Origin: Roseibium sp. MMSF_3412
Lineage (GTDB): Bacteria > Pseudomonadota > Alphaproteobacteria > Rhizobiales > Stappiaceae
Assembly (NCBI RefSeq): GCF_030733265.1
Contig: NZ_JASHJI010000007.1
Span: 1-64,000, forward strand
Direction: 5' to 3'
DNA: 64,000 bases
The translations under genes and the position numbers were made by a program. Numbering within the stretch: the first letter of the stretch is position 1; every line of letters begins with the position of its first letter. Below, one piece after another: positions 35,913-46,440 of the stretch. The notes under the pieces were generated by a model. It was not told where the DNA came from, searched no databases, and was given only the letters and a program-made list of their open reading frames with translations.

Positions 35913-37307
35913 TCAAGTGCCCCCCGACGCACCAGCCTCAGCGGACAGTTTGGCAACAAAGTCCCCAAGTTCCGCAAGGCCTGTTGCCTTGAACGGCGAC
36001 CCGGCACCGTCCTTCAGGTTGCCTTCCGGACAGATCGCCTGGTCGAAGCCGAGTTTCTCCGCTTCCTTGAGCCTTGACTGGGCCTGGGCCACAGGCCGGA
36101 TGGCTCCCGATAAGCTGACCTCGCCGAAATAGACGCAATTGGCCGGAAGGGCAAGCCCGCTGAGTGATGATATCAGGGCGGCGGCGACCGCAAGATCGGC
36201 CCCGGGTTCGTTGATTTTGAGGCCGCCTGCCACATTGAGGTAGACATCGTGCTGCGAAAAGCGGACGCCGCACCGCGCCTCGAGCACGGCGAGGATCATC
36301 GACAGACGCGCATTGTCCCATCCGATCACGGCCCGCCGCGGCGTGCCGAGCGAGGACTGGGCCACGAGCGCCTGGATTTCAATGAGAAGAGGCCGGGACC
36401 CTTCCAGTCCGGCAAAGACCGCCGCGCCGGGGGCTGATGTGGTCCGGTCGCCAAGAAACAGGGCCGATGGATTGGCGACCTCGACGAGGCCCTTTCCGGT
36501 CATTTCAAAGACGCCGATTTCGTCGGTTGCCCCAAAGCGGTTCTTGACCGAGCGAAGGATGCGGTACTGGTGTGCTCCGTCACCCTCGAAATAAAGCACG
36601 GCGTCAACCATGTGTTCGACCACGCGCGGACCGGCGATCTGGCCGTCCTTTGTGACGTGGCCGACAAGCACCAGTGTCGTTCCGTTTTTCTTGGCGTAAC
36701 GGACCATGGCCTGCGCCGAGGCGCGGACCTGGGTCACCGTTCCGGGCGGGGATTCCACCTGGTCGGTCCACAGGGTTTGAACGGAATCGAGGATCAGCAT
36801 TGCGGGCGCCTTGTCCACCTCCAGCGTTGCGAGAATGTCTTCAACGCTGGTCTCTGCCGCCAGCGCCACCGGAGCATCGGACAGGCCGAGGCGTTCGGCG
36901 CGCAGACGCACCTGGCCAATCGCCTCTTCGCCCGAGATATAGACAGTCTTGTGACCGAGATGGGCAAGCTGCGCCGCCGCCTGGACCAGCAGCGTCGATT
37001 TTCCGATGCCCGGGTCTCCACCTACCAGCAGGGCGGATCCGCGAACAAAGCCTCCGCCCGTCACCCGGTCCAGTTCCGCGACATTGGTCTTGATCCGGGG
37101 CGCTTCCTTGGTGTCTCCGGAAAGGCCGACAAGCGGCACGACGCGTCCCTTGCTGCGCGCGGCGCGCGCGGGTCCGCCGCCGATCCCGCCGCCGGACTGT
37201 TCTTCGACAATGGTGTTCCATTCGCCGCAGGATTCGCAGCGGCCAACCCATTTAGCAGTGACTGCGCCGCAGGACTGGCAGACAAAGGATGTGGACCGCC
37301 GGGCCAT
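35913..37307 (-). CDS. radA: RadA/Sms, DNA repair and recombination ATPase
   Basis: A 464-aa protein. An N-terminal zinc ribbon has CQSC and CESC. The RecA-like ATPase has GGDPGIGKSTL (Walker A, about 96) and the RadA KNRFGATDEIG signature. A Lon-protease-like C-terminal domain (about 290-460) follows, normally without protease activity. RadA is a branch-migration helicase in recombination. It lies between cvpA and alr, 11 bases from alr. Confidence 0.94.
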   Translation of the reverse strand: MARRSTSFVCQSCGAVTAKWVGRCESCGEWNTIVEEQSGGGIGGGPARAARSKGRVVPLVGLSGDTKEAPRIKTNVAELDRVTGGGFVRGSALLVGGDPGIGKSTLLVQAAAQLAHLGHKTVYISGEEAIGQVRLRAERLGLSDAPVALAAETSVEDILATLEVDKAPAMLILDSVQTLWTDQVESPPGTVTQVRASAQAMVRYAKKNGTTLVLVGHVTKDGQIAGPRVVEHMVDAVLYFEGDGAHQYRILRSVKNRFGATDEIGVFEMTGKGLVEVANPSALFLGDRTTSAPGAAVFAGLEGSRPLLIEIQALVAQSSLGTPRRAVIGWDNARLSMILAVLEARCGVRFSQHDVYLNVAGGLKINEPGADLAVAAALISSLSGLALPANCVYFGEVSLSGAIRPVAQAQSRLKEAEKLGFDQAICPEGNLKDGAGSPFKATGLAELGDFVAKLSAEAGASGGT

Positions 37308-37318
37308 GCAAACTCCAA

Positions 37319-38482
37319 TCAGGTGAGGGGGCCGTAGACGCGCTCAAAACGCCGCCCGAGGCTTGTCAGGTACTCGTAGTCGATCGTCTCCGCATAAGCT
37401 GCAAGGTCCGCTGCTGCAACATTCGGACCCAGCATTTCCACATATGTACCGCGTTCGAGCAGATGTTCGGGGATGTCGGTGACATCCAGTGTGATCATGT
37501 CCATGGAGATGCGGCCGAGTATGGGAGCCCTGTGCCCCGAAATCATGGCAAATCCACCCGGCCTTTCGTCCGTCGAACCGGCCCGGCGCAGCATCCCGTC
37601 GGCATATCCGGCCGCAACCACGGCGTTCCTGAGCGGGCGTTTGGCCGTGTGCATGGCCCCATACCCGATCGTGTCGCCCTCCGGGACGTCGCGCACAATC
37701 ATGATACGCGCCTCGACTTTTGCCACAGGGGTCATCGGGTTCGGGTCGTCGTCGATCGCCTGGCCGCCATAAAGCGAAATACCGGGCCGCACCAGATCGA
37801 AATGATAGTCTTCTCCCATGAGAACACCTGCCGAATTTGCAAGCGAGCGCCGCAGATGGGCATGGGGGGCGGTGACTTCGCGAAAGAGATCGAGCTGACG
37901 CCGGTTCATCGCATGGGACGGTGTTGAACCACAGGCCAGATGACTCATCAGAAGCGATGGCACGAACGGACCCATCATGCCGGCATCGCCAAGCGTTTGG
38001 GAGAATTCTTCCGGAGACAATCCGAGCCGGTGTATCCCCGTGTCCACATGCACCGCTGCATCAAGGGATCTGCCTGATGACTTGCAGAGCGCGATCCAGT
38101 CTTCCAGTTCGGCAAGAGAGCCGAGCACCGGGCGGATATTGTGCTCCAGATACGGTCCGCTCGTCCCGGGCAGAAGACCGTTCAGGGCGTAGATAACGGC
38201 CTCCGGCAAAACCTGCCTGAGTGCGATCGCTTCGGTGGGAACGGCGACGAAGAATGTCCGGCAGCCCGCCGCGAACAGCGCCCGACCGACTTCTTTCTGA
38301 CCCGTGCCGTAGGCGTCGGCCTTGATGGCCGCCGCGCATTCGCTCTTGCCACCCAGCTTTTCCCTGAGAACGCGCCAATTTCGTGAAATGGCGTCAACGT
38401 CGATCGTGAGCCGGCCACCGTAGAGGTCGGAATGAAACTGGTTTTCTGGGGCTGCTGACACTGTCTGGCGCTGCTCCGGCAC
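37319..38482 (-). CDS. alr: Alr, alanine racemase
   Basis: A 387-aa PLP enzyme that makes D-alanine for peptidoglycan. The PLP Lys is in AAIKADAYGTG (about residue 54), and the catalytic Tyr side carries GYGAMHTAK and RISMDMITLDV. The first 20 residues are an unconserved extension. Its place in the dnaB-alr-radA block argues for the biosynthetic rather than a catabolic isozyme. Confidence 0.93.
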   Translation of the reverse strand: MPEQRQTVSAAPENQFHSDLYGGRLTIDVDAISRNWRVLREKLGGKSECAAAIKADAYGTGQKEVGRALFAAGCRTFFVAVPTEAIALRQVLPEAVIYALNGLLPGTSGPYLEHNIRPVLGSLAELEDWIALCKSSGRSLDAAVHVDTGIHRLGLSPEEFSQTLGDAGMMGPFVPSLLMSHLACGSTPSHAMNRRQLDLFREVTAPHAHLRRSLANSAGVLMGEDYHFDLVRPGISLYGGQAIDDDPNPMTPVAKVEARIMIVRDVPEGDTIGYGAMHTAKRPLRNAVVAAGYADGMLRRAGSTDERPGGFAMISGHRAPILGRISMDMITLDVTDIPEHLLERGTYVEMLGPNVAAADLAAYAETIDYEYLTSLGRRFERVYGPLT

Positions 38483-38606
38483 GTGCGACGGCTCAAGGAT
38501 TCGCGCGCCAGTCTAGCGCATCGGCCGGGAGGAGTTCCAATTCAAAAACGGGCAAATAAGACCAAATCTTGCGCAGGTTCCGTTGCTTTACCCGCGAGAT
38601 TGCCGG

Positions 38607-38891
38607 TCAGTCCTGGTATAGGAATTCGATTCCGGCCTCGTCGGTCCGTATCCATCGGACTTCGCCGTGAAAACGCAGCTTCTTGCTTTCCACCTCAAGC
38701 ACGATTTTCTCGTTGTGCTTCAGGCCTTTGGTCTTGGTTGCAATGCGGCAGCCACCCGCGCTGATGTCTTCAACGACGCAGGGTTGGTGGCTATTCTCAA
38801 ATTTCAGGATTCCAGGCCACTTGCAACGCTTGCGCGGGAAGATCCTGGTCTCCTCCAGTAATTTCTGCGTCGGTGAAAGCACGTGGGTCAT
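38607..38891 (-). CDS. PilZ domain protein
   Basis: A 94-aa single-domain protein. The c-di-GMP-binding motifs are present: R-IFP-R (RxxxR) and DISAGG (DxSxxG) about 25 residues later. It should therefore bind the second messenger. The ATG is preferred to a TTG 18 bases upstream. It is inserted between dnaB and alr, which are usually adjacent in this order of bacteria. A 29-base dyad lies 80 bases upstream of its start. Confidence 0.85.
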   Translation of the reverse strand: MTHVLSPTQKLLEETRIFPRKRCKWPGILKFENSHQPCVVEDISAGGCRIATKTKGLKHNEKIVLEVESKKLRFHGEVRWIRTDEAGIEFLYQD

Positions 38892-38969
38892 TCCCGGTGT
38901 GAGGCGCAACTGACTTAATATTATTGACCTAGAGTAAGTAAAGGGGCTTAAAGATGGTTTAAGATTGTC

Positions 38970-38998
38970 ATTTCATACAATTCGGAATTGAATGAAAT
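38970..38998. promoter_or_regulatory. 29-base palindrome upstream of the PilZ gene
   Basis: ATTTCATACAATTC, G, GAATTGAATGAAAT: 14-base arms with a single mismatched pair. It lies in an AT-rich gap between dnaB and the PilZ gene. It could be an operator for PilZ or a weak dnaB terminator; there is no T-run, so an operator is preferred. Confidence 0.5.
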
Positions 38999-39086
38999 TC
39001 TGGTTGTATTTTGTAAAAATACTCTACCAATACGCGCATTTATCTTGCTGCTCAGGACAACGGAGCATCGGAGATGTGCGCGCTGA

Positions 39087-40571
39087 CTATTCGTAGCGCT
39101 GTGGCAGATGATCGTCTTCTGCAAGATCGGAAAAGCGCGTGAATTCGCCCTGGAAGTGAAGATTGGCGGTGCCCGTCGGTCCGTGGCGCTGCTTGGCAAT
39201 AATCACTTCGGCCTTGCCTCTGGCAGCGTCATGCTTGGCTTCCCACGCGGCGTATTCGGGCGATCCGACATCAGGCTCGGTCTTGGAAAGATAGTATTCC
39301 TCGCGGTAAACGAACAGGACCACATCGGCGTCCTGCTCGATTGAACCCGATTCGCGAAGGTCGGACATCATCGGCCGCTTGTCATCGCGCGACTCGACCT
39401 GGCGGGAGAGCTGGGAAAGGGCGATGATCGGGACATTCAGCTCTTTGGCCAGTGCCTTCAGCCCGGTCGTGATTTCGGTGATTTCCTGAACCCGGTTTCC
39501 GGCGTTCTTCGCCGATCCTGACAGAAGCTGGATATAGTCGACCACAAGCAGGTCCAGTCCGCGTTGCCGCTTCAGCCTGCGTGCCTTGGCGACGAGAGAG
39601 GCGATGGAGATGCCACCCGTCTGATCGACGTGCAGCGGAACAGACTGCATTGTCTGGGCACAAGCGGCGAGTTTCTCGAACTCCGCTTCCGTGATGTCGC
39701 CCCGGCGGATCTTGGAGGAAGAGATTTCGGCCTGCTCGGAAATGATACGGGTCGCGAGCTGTTCCGCCGACATTTCGAGTGAGAAGAAACCGACGACGCC
39801 GCCATTTACCGTCTTGATCGCGCCGTCCTTCTGTTCTTCGGACTTGTAGGCCTGGGCGATGTTGTAGGCGATGTTGGTGGCAAGCGAGGTCTTCCCCATC
39901 GCCGGACGCCCGGCAAGCACGATAAGATCCGAATGCTGCAAACCGCCCATCAGCCGGTCCAGCTCACGCAGCCCCGTGGAAATGCCCGACAGTGCACCTT
40001 CGCGGTTGTAGGCGGCGTGTGCCATTTCGATGGTTTCTGTCAGCGCATCGCCGAAAGCGACGAAACCACCCTCGCTCCGTCCGGTTTCGGCAAGTTCGAA
40101 CAAGCGGCGCTCGGCATCGTCGATCTGCTGGCCCGGGGGTACGTCGATCGGTGCGTCGAAGGCGATATTGACCATGTCTTCGCCGATCCGGATCAGGTTT
40201 CTGCGGATGGCAAGATCGTAAATCGTGCGCCCGTAGTCCTCAGCGTTGATGATGGAGGCGGCGTCACCGGCCAGTCGCAGCAGGAACTGCGTCGCGGACA
40301 GATCGGCGATCTTCGCATCCGCCGGGTAAAATGTTTTCAGCGTGATCGGAGACGCGGTCTTCCCGGCGCGGATCAGATGGCCGATTTTTTCGTAGATGTC
40401 CTGGTGGGAGGGGACGAAAAAGTGGTGCGGTTCCAGAAAGTCGGACACCCGGTAGAACGTTTCGTTGTTTACCAGGATTGCGCCCAGCAGCTGGCGCTCC
40501 GCCTCTGCGTTATGCGGCGCGAGACGTTGAACGTCTTCTTCAGTTTCGACCTTCTTAAGCGTGCCCTTCAT
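39087..40571 (-). CDS. dnaB: DnaB, replicative DNA helicase
   Basis: A 494-aa hexameric helicase. The N-terminal domain (RLAPHNAEAERQLLGAIL) is followed by the RecA-type ATPase with VLAGRPAMGKTSLA (Walker A), FFSLEMSAEQLATR and DLLVVDYIQLLSG (Walker B), and SRQVESRDDKRPMMSDLRESG. No intein is present. ATG at 40571 follows a G-rich ribosome site; ATG at 40604 is possible. It follows rplI with a gap, in the usual Rhizobiales order. Confidence 0.95.
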   Translation of the reverse strand: MKGTLKKVETEEDVQRLAPHNAEAERQLLGAILVNNETFYRVSDFLEPHHFFVPSHQDIYEKIGHLIRAGKTASPITLKTFYPADAKIADLSATQFLLRLAGDAASIINAEDYGRTIYDLAIRRNLIRIGEDMVNIAFDAPIDVPPGQQIDDAERRLFELAETGRSEGGFVAFGDALTETIEMAHAAYNREGALSGISTGLRELDRLMGGLQHSDLIVLAGRPAMGKTSLATNIAYNIAQAYKSEEQKDGAIKTVNGGVVGFFSLEMSAEQLATRIISEQAEISSSKIRRGDITEAEFEKLAACAQTMQSVPLHVDQTGGISIASLVAKARRLKRQRGLDLLVVDYIQLLSGSAKNAGNRVQEITEITTGLKALAKELNVPIIALSQLSRQVESRDDKRPMMSDLRESGSIEQDADVVLFVYREEYYLSKTEPDVGSPEYAAWEAKHDAARGKAEVIIAKQRHGPTGTANLHFQGEFTRFSDLAEDDHLPQRYE

Positions 40572-40883
40572 ACCGACCCCCGATATCCCAAGTCCATCCG
40601 GCATACCTTCACTTGCTGGTCGTCTCAAGGCTCAAAAACAGCTGTCACTGTTTCCCACCGACTTATGCAGATCAGCGGGGAAAGACTCAAATCCGTCTTG
40701 ACTCCAAAGCTGTTTGAAGACTCAAGGCGATAGCTCTTAGTCATTGAAATCTATTATGTTTTTAAAAGTGTTAATCAGAAGTTAAAGAATTCCGTTGTGC
40801 TTTCAAAGCCTTGCCGGAGAATCTGTACCCGTTGCATTAGGGGGCAGTCAAAACGGTTTACGAAGATTGCCGGCAAAACAAAA

Positions 40884-40909
40884 AAACGGCGCTGCAAGCA
40901 GCGCCGTTT
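40884..40909 (-). terminator. Terminator of the rpsF-rpsR-rplI operon
   Basis: AAACGGCGCTGC and GCAGCGCCGTTT form a perfect 12-base stem with a two-base nominal loop. An A-run on the plus strand gives a T-tract after the stem on the minus strand. It lies 32 bases after the rplI stop. Confidence 0.85.
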
Positions 40910-40940
40910 CACAAAATTGCCGGAATGAATTTGAAGCCGG

Positions 40941-41558
40941 TTAGACTTGTTCTTCTTCCGCTGCAGCTTCCTCGACAGCTTCGCCTTCGCCTTCGGCTGC
41001 AGCTTCTCCGTCTTCAGCTTCCCCGCCTTCTGCTTCTTCGTCTTCTTCGAATTCAAAGACGTCCTGCTCGGGGGTCGTGAGGTCTTCGCCGGCAGCCTGA
41101 CGGACCGCTTCGTCTTCTGAGCGGGCAACGTTTACGCTGATGGTGACTTCGACTTCCGGGTGCAGGCGGATCAGGACGCTGTGCAGGCCGATCGTCTTGA
41201 TCGGGGTGCGCAGTTCAACCTGGCTGCGGGCAACGCTGAAGCCGGCCTCGGTCAGTCCTTCTGCAATGTCGCGCGTGGAAACGGAACCGTACAACTGGCC
41301 TGTTTCACCGGCGGACCGGATCATGACCAGTGCTTCGCCGTCCAGCTTCGATGCAACGGCTTCGGCTTCGCTCTTGCGTTCCAGGTTACGGGCTTCGAGT
41401 TGCGCACGCTCGCGCTCGAAACGCTCCAGGTTGGCCTTGTTGGCGCGCAGTGCCTTGCCTTGCGGCAGAAGGTAGTTGCGGGCATAGCCGTCGCGAACGC
41501 GGACGGTGTCACCCATCTGGCCGAGCTTGGCGATGCGCTCAAGTAGAATGATTTGCAT
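40941..41558 (-). CDS. rplI: RplI, 50S ribosomal protein L9 with acidic tail
   Basis: The N-terminal domain [32 protein letters not shown] is standard L9, joined by a long helix to the C-terminal RNA-binding domain, which ends near residue 150. About 50 extra residues follow, almost all Glu, Ala, Gly and Asp ([19 protein letters not shown]). E. coli L9 has 149 residues. Acidic extensions of L9 are known in this group; their role is unclear. Confidence 0.95.
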   Translation of the reverse strand: MQIILLERIAKLGQMGDTVRVRDGYARNYLLPQGKALRANKANLERFERERAQLEARNLERKSEAEAVASKLDGEALVMIRSAGETGQLYGSVSTRDIAEGLTEAGFSVARSQVELRTPIKTIGLHSVLIRLHPEVEVTISVNVARSEDEAVRQAAGEDLTTPEQDVFEFEEDEEAEGGEAEDGEAAAEGEGEAVEEAAAEEEQV

Positions 41559-41666
41559 TTTGTTTCTCCTACTGTCCCGCCATGTGGCGGTTAGAGACCG
41601 TTTCTCCGCGGTCCCAATACGGATCTCCCGGGCGGACCCGGGAGAACGGGTTTCTGTTCAGAAACC

Positions 41667-41915
41667 TTAGCTGATCACGAACGGCAGCAGGCCGAGAAGG
41701 CGGGCACGCTTGATCGCGCGCGCCAGTTCACGCTGCTTTTTCGCGGAAACCGCGGTGATGCGGCTCGGAACGATTTTGCCGCGCTCGGAAATGTAGCGCT
41801 GCAGGAGACGGATGTCCTTGTAGTCGATCTTCGGTGCGTTGGAACCGGAGAACGGGCAGGTCTTCCTGCGGCGGAAGAAGGGACGGCGGCTCGGAAGCTG
41901 TGCAATATCAACCAT
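41667..41915 (-). CDS. rpsR: RpsR, 30S ribosomal protein S18
   Basis: An 82-aa protein with RRKTCPF near the N-terminus, the [22 protein letters not shown] core and a basic C-terminus ([15 protein letters not shown]). It binds S6 on the 30S platform. It lies six bases after rpsF. In many relatives a DUF2232 membrane gene sits between rpsR and rplI; here there are only 108 bases. Confidence 0.96.
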   Translation of the reverse strand: MVDIAQLPSRRPFFRRRKTCPFSGSNAPKIDYKDIRLLQRYISERGKIVPSRITAVSAKKQRELARAIKRARLLGLLPFVIS

Positions 41916-41921
41916 TGTCTC

Positions 41922-42332
41922 TTACTCCTCATCACCACGGCGCGGCGGACGGCCACCACCTGAACGCTCACCACGATCACCACGGCCACCGCCACGGCGG
42001 TCGTCACGGTCACGCTTCTGCATCATTGCGGACGGTTCTTCGTCCAGTTCGTCTACCTTGAAGGTCATGAAGCGAAGGACATCTTCGCTGAGGCCCATCT
42101 GACGCTCCATCTCGGCAACAGCCGCATGCGGCGCCGTGATGTTCATCAGGGTGTAATGAGCCTTGCGGTTCTTCTTGATGCGGTAGGCGAGGGTCCGCAG
42201 ACCCCAGTTTTCGATCTTGCCGACAGAGCCACCAGCGCCTTCGATGAGGCCCTTGTACTGTTCGACGAGCGTTTCGACCTGCTGGGCCGAAACATCCTGG
42301 CGCGCCAGGAAAACGTGCTCATAAAGAGGCAT
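41922..42332 (-). CDS. rpsF: RpsF, 30S ribosomal protein S6
   Basis: A 136-aa S6. The ferredoxin-like fold starts [14 protein letters not shown] and includes [17 protein letters not shown]. The C-terminal 30 residues are Arg/Gly-rich ([20 protein letters not shown]), a tail seen in alphaproteobacterial S6. The ATG at 42332 matches the conserved N-terminus. It heads the operon rpsF-rpsR-rplI. Confidence 0.96.
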   Translation of the reverse strand: MPLYEHVFLARQDVSAQQVETLVEQYKGLIEGAGGSVGKIENWGLRTLAYRIKKNRKAHYTLMNITAPHAAVAEMERQMGLSEDVLRFMTFKVDELDEEPSAMMQKRDRDDRRGGGRGDRGERSGGGRPPRRGDEE

Positions 42333-42508
42333 GAAACAAGCCTTTCTTCGTGTTGACAACGCGGGATTGGCGCAAAGCCTCCTCGTAGACCCGGAAAGGC
42401 GAACGAGAAATCTTACGGGAGTGGGAACACGGGAAGTCGGGTCTTTTGAAAAGATCCTGGCAAACGCCCTTCCGTTCAGCCCCCGGCCAAAGCCCGGATG
42501 AAGCGCGC

Positions 42509-42536
42509 TCTATACCCTGTTTTGAAGGAAATGCAA
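42509..42536 (-). promoter_or_regulatory. Putative rpsF promoter
   Basis: On the minus strand TTGCAT (42536-42531) and TATAGA (42514-42509) are spaced by 16 bases. They lie about 180 bases upstream of the rpsF ATG, leaving a long leader that could serve translational feedback. Confidence 0.45.
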
Positions 42537-42715
42537 GCTCAATCGCTTCAAACGGCGAAAACACCGCTTATCTACTCCCAAGGGCTGCAGCAGATGTGTT
42601 GAAACGCTGGATGGCACGCAGGCGGAGTTATAATAAAGAAGACGAAAAATCACGGCCAGTTGGACATTTTTCGGATAAAAGTGGCGAGATTTTCGGTTTG
42701 AAGCCGTTCCGGGTC

Positions 42716-42742
42716 TTGACAGGTCGGGCAAGAGCGTATCAT
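42716..42742 (+). promoter_or_regulatory. Putative fabD promoter
   Basis: TTGACA (42716-42721) and TATCAT (42737-42742) are spaced by 15 bases, slightly short; a shifted -10 (TCATAG) gives 17. It lies about 120 bases upstream of fabD. Confidence 0.45.
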
Positions 42743-42863
42743 AGCCTCGCGCCAAGTTTGACGTCGCCCGGTCCGGCGCGACACTTCGCTTTCTTCCAAT
42801 AGCAGATGGTCGTTGCCTCAGACAGGAAGCAGACCCGAGCACGTACATGGAGGCGTATTCCAG

Positions 42864-43808
42864 ATGACCATAGCGTTCACATTTCCAGGCCAGGGCAGCC
42901 AAAACGTTGGCATGGGCAAGGTGCTTGCCGATACCTTTCCGGAAGCGAAAGCCGTCTTTGAGGAAGTGGATGAAGCGCTTGGACAGAAACTGTCCGACAT
43001 CATGTGGAACGGACCGGAAGAAACCCTGACCCTGACCGCGAATGCGCAGCCCGCCCTTATGGCGGTGAGCCTCGCCACGATGCGGGTGCTGGAGGCGAAG
43101 GGGCTCGATCTGAAATCAAGCGCCGCCTATGTCGCCGGGCATTCTCTCGGAGAATATTCCGCGCTTGCAGCCGCAGGCAGCATAGATGTTGCAACGACGG
43201 CCCGGCTGCTGCGTGTACGCGGCGATGCCATGCAGAATGCAGTGCCGGTTGGTGTTGGCGCAATGGCAGCGCTGCTGGGTCTCGATTTTGAGCTTGCCGC
43301 CGAAATCGCCGAGGAAGCCGCACAAGGCGAAGTCTGTCAGGCCGCCAACGACAACGCGCCCGGACAGGTCGTCGTTTCCGGGCATCTGGCTGCCGTCGAG
43401 CGCGCGGTCGAGATTGCGAAGGCAAAGGGCGCCCGCCGCGCGGTGATGCTGCCTGTCAGCGCCCCGTTCCATTGCTCCTTGATGGCACCGGCTGCCGACG
43501 CCATGTCTGAGGCTCTCGCAAATGCGGAAATCAGCCCGCCTGCCGTGCCGCTTGTCGCCAACGTTCTGGCCGAACCGATTACCGACCCGGCAGACATTCG
43601 CGCCCGGCTTGTCGAACAGGTCACCGGCACGGTCCGCTGGCGTGAGAGCGTGCTCTGGCTCGCCGGTCAGGGCGTTGATACCCATGTCGAGGTCGGCACC
43701 GGCAAGGTGCTGACGGGCATGGTCCGCAGGATCAACAAGGAATCAACGGGCATCGCCGTGAACACGCCGGAAGACATAGACGCGCTGATTGAGAAACTCG
43801 GCGGTTAG
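42864..43808 (+). CDS. fabD: FabD, malonyl-CoA:ACP transacylase
   Basis: A 314-aa enzyme that loads malonyl groups onto ACP. It has FPGQGSQNVGMG at the N-terminus, the nucleophile in GHSLGEYSALAAAG (Ser about 94), the active His in VSAPFHCSLM and the VEVGTGKVLTGM end motif. GGAGG lies about 10 bases before the ATG. It opens the fab operon. Confidence 0.95.
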   Translation: MTIAFTFPGQGSQNVGMGKVLADTFPEAKAVFEEVDEALGQKLSDIMWNGPEETLTLTANAQPALMAVSLATMRVLEAKGLDLKSSAAYVAGHSLGEYSALAAAGSIDVATTARLLRVRGDAMQNAVPVGVGAMAALLGLDFELAAEIAEEAAQGEVCQAANDNAPGQVVVSGHLAAVERAVEIAKAKGARRAVMLPVSAPFHCSLMAPAADAMSEALANAEISPPAVPLVANVLAEPITDPADIRARLVEQVTGTVRWRESVLWLAGQGVDTHVEVGTGKVLTGMVRRINKESTGIAVNTPEDIDALIEKLGG

Positions 43809-43874
43809 TCTGCACCGCAGGTGACGCACTGCCGTCGCGTGCAGGATCGAAGATTGATGAGGGAAGGACCCCAA

Positions 43875-44612
<738 letters not shown>

Positions 44613-44856
44613 AAGGGAATTTTGCCGGGATGGCAAAAAGAAACCAGACCGTTTCAAAGCGGTCCGGACTGGCTGGTAATGGTCAACAAAGTGTGTTACC
44701 AACCCGCCGATTGTTACGAATTGCGTTATTGGGGCCGGTCTCCCGGTGCGGTGACGCTGAGACATCTTCAAGACCGCGAGTTGGTACTGTCTGTTTAGCC
44801 CAAGGGCCGGGGCAGTTTCGCGAGTGATGAATAGACGAAGAATAAGGAAGTGAAAG

Positions 44857-45090
44857 ATGAGCGATATCGCGGATCGGGTGAAGAAAATTGTTGTTGAACA
44901 CCTCGGTGTCGACGCTGACAAGGTTGTGGAAGGCGCAAGCTTCATTGATGATCTCGGTGCAGACAGCCTCGACACCGTCGAGCTGGTCATGGCATTCGAA
45001 GAAGAGTTCGGTGTTGAGATCCCCGACACGGCTGCCGAGACGATCCTGACCGTAGGTGACGCGGTCAAGTTTCTGGAAGCAAACAAGTAA
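44857..45090 (+). CDS. acpP: AcpP, acyl carrier protein
   Basis: A 77-aa acidic protein. The phosphopantetheine attachment Ser is in [20 protein letters not shown] (Ser 37). It carries acyl chains through fatty-acid and lipid A synthesis. A 244-base gap from fabG leaves room for its own strong promoter. It is followed by fabF after 84 bases. Confidence 0.97.
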   Translation: MSDIADRVKKIVVEHLGVDADKVVEGASFIDDLGADSLDTVELVMAFEEEFGVEIPDTAAETILTVGDAVKFLEANK

Positions 45091-45174
45091 GGGTCAGGCC
45101 CTTCTTGAATTTGGTTTTATGTTTGGGCCGGCGGGGCATTCTCCGCCTGGCCCTTCCAACGTAAGTGCAGGTGT

Positions 45175-46440
45175 ATGAGGCGAGTTGTCGTAACTGGGTT
45201 GGGCATGGTGACACCGCTTGGCGGTAACGTCGATGCCACTTGGAAAGGGATCCTTGCAGGAAAGAGCGGGGCCAACAAGGTCACGAATTTCAAGGTTGAT
45301 GATCTGGCTTGCCAGATTGCCGCCCAGATCCCCCGCGACCCTGGCGAGGAAGGGGCGTTCAATCCGGATGACTGGATGGACGTCAAGGAACAGCGCAAGG
45401 TCGACGACTTCATTGTCTACGCCATGGCTGCCGCCGATCAGGCGATGGCAGACTCCGGTTTCAAGGCTGAGACCTATGAACAGCAGGCCCGATCCGGCGT
45501 TCTGATCGGTTCCGGCATCGGCGGACTGCAGGGCATTGAGCAGGGTGCGCATCTGCTGGCCGAGAAAGGTCCGCGCCGCGTCAGCCCGTTCTTCATTCCC
45601 GGCCGTCTTATCAACCTTGCAGGCGGCTACGTGTCCATCCGGCACAGCCTGAAGGGACCTAACCATGCCGTTGTCACGGCGTGTTCGACCGGTGCGCATG
45701 CGATCGGCGATGCGTCGCGGCTGATTGCCTTCGGTGACGCTGACGTCATGGTGGCGGGTGGCGCGGAATCTCCGGTCTGCCGTCTGGCCATTGCCGGGTT
45801 CGCGGCTTGCCGGGCCTTGTCCACCGGCTTCAACGACATGCCCGAAAAGGGCTCCCGCCCGTATGACGTTGCCCGTGATGGGTTCGTCATGGGAGAAGGC
45901 GCCGGCGTGGTCGTTCTTGAAGAATACGAACACGCGGTGAACCGTGGAGCCACGATCTACGCCGAGGTGATCGGATATGGTCTTTCCGGGGATGCCCATC
46001 ACATCACGGCTCCGTCTTCCGATGGCGACGGTGCCTACAGGTGCATGGAAGCCGCGCTGAACCGTGCCGGTATAACGCCCGCCGACATTGACTATGTCAA
46101 CGCGCACGGCACCTCCACGCCTCTTGGCGATGAAATCGAACTTGGCGCAGTAACCCGGCTTGCCGGAGAGCACGCAGCGGGATTGACCATGTCGTCGACG
46201 AAGTCTTCGATCGGACATCTGCTCGGCGCCGCTGGTGCTGTTGAGGCCATATTCTCGATCCTGGCGATCAGGGACGGTATGGCGCCGCCAACCATCAACC
46301 TCGACAATCCATCGGTGGAAACCGAAATAGATCTGGTGCCGCATAAACCGAAGCAACTGGACATCAACGTGGCTCTGTCGAACTCATTCGGCTTCGGCGG
46401 AACAAATGCGTCAGTTGTCTTCCGTAAAGTTGCCGCATAA
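45175..46440 (+). CDS. fabF: FabF, 3-oxoacyl-ACP synthase II
   Basis: A 421-aa condensing enzyme. The nucleophile Cys is in VVTACSTGAHAIGD (about 165), and the two His are in NAHGTSTPLGD and SSIGHLLGAAGAVE, giving the Cys-His-His triad. NSFGFGGTNASVVF ends the fold. It elongates ACP-bound chains. The gene begins at an ATG inside a GTGTATGAGG context and belongs to the fab cluster. Confidence 0.96.
   Translation: MRRVVVTGLGMVTPLGGNVDATWKGILAGKSGANKVTNFKVDDLACQIAAQIPRDPGEEGAFNPDDWMDVKEQRKVDDFIVYAMAAADQAMADSGFKAETYEQQARSGVLIGSGIGGLQGIEQGAHLLAEKGPRRVSPFFIPGRLINLAGGYVSIRHSLKGPNHAVVTACSTGAHAIGDASRLIAFGDADVMVAGGAESPVCRLAIAGFAACRALSTGFNDMPEKGSRPYDVARDGFVMGEGAGVVVLEEYEHAVNRGATIYAEVIGYGLSGDAHHITAPSSDGDGAYRCMEAALNRAGITPADIDYVNAHGTSTPLGDEIELGAVTRLAGEHAAGLTMSSTKSSIGHLLGAAGAVEAIFSILAIRDGMAPPTINLDNPSVETEIDLVPHKPKQLDINVALSNSFGFGGTNASVVFRKVAA

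Larger units (their letters stand above)
42333..42863. other. Divergent intergenic region rpsF/fabD, no gene
   Basis: These 531 bases hold divergent promoters for the ribosomal operon and the fatty-acid operon (listed separately). Short frames on both strands lack motifs and ribosome sites. The middle part (42620-42690) is AT-rich. Confidence 0.65.

Noticed and set aside
44620-44637. TTTTGCC/GGCAAAA hairpin after fabG as a terminator
   Set aside because: The A-run, not a T-run, follows the stem on the transcribed strand, so it is a poor terminator for fabG.
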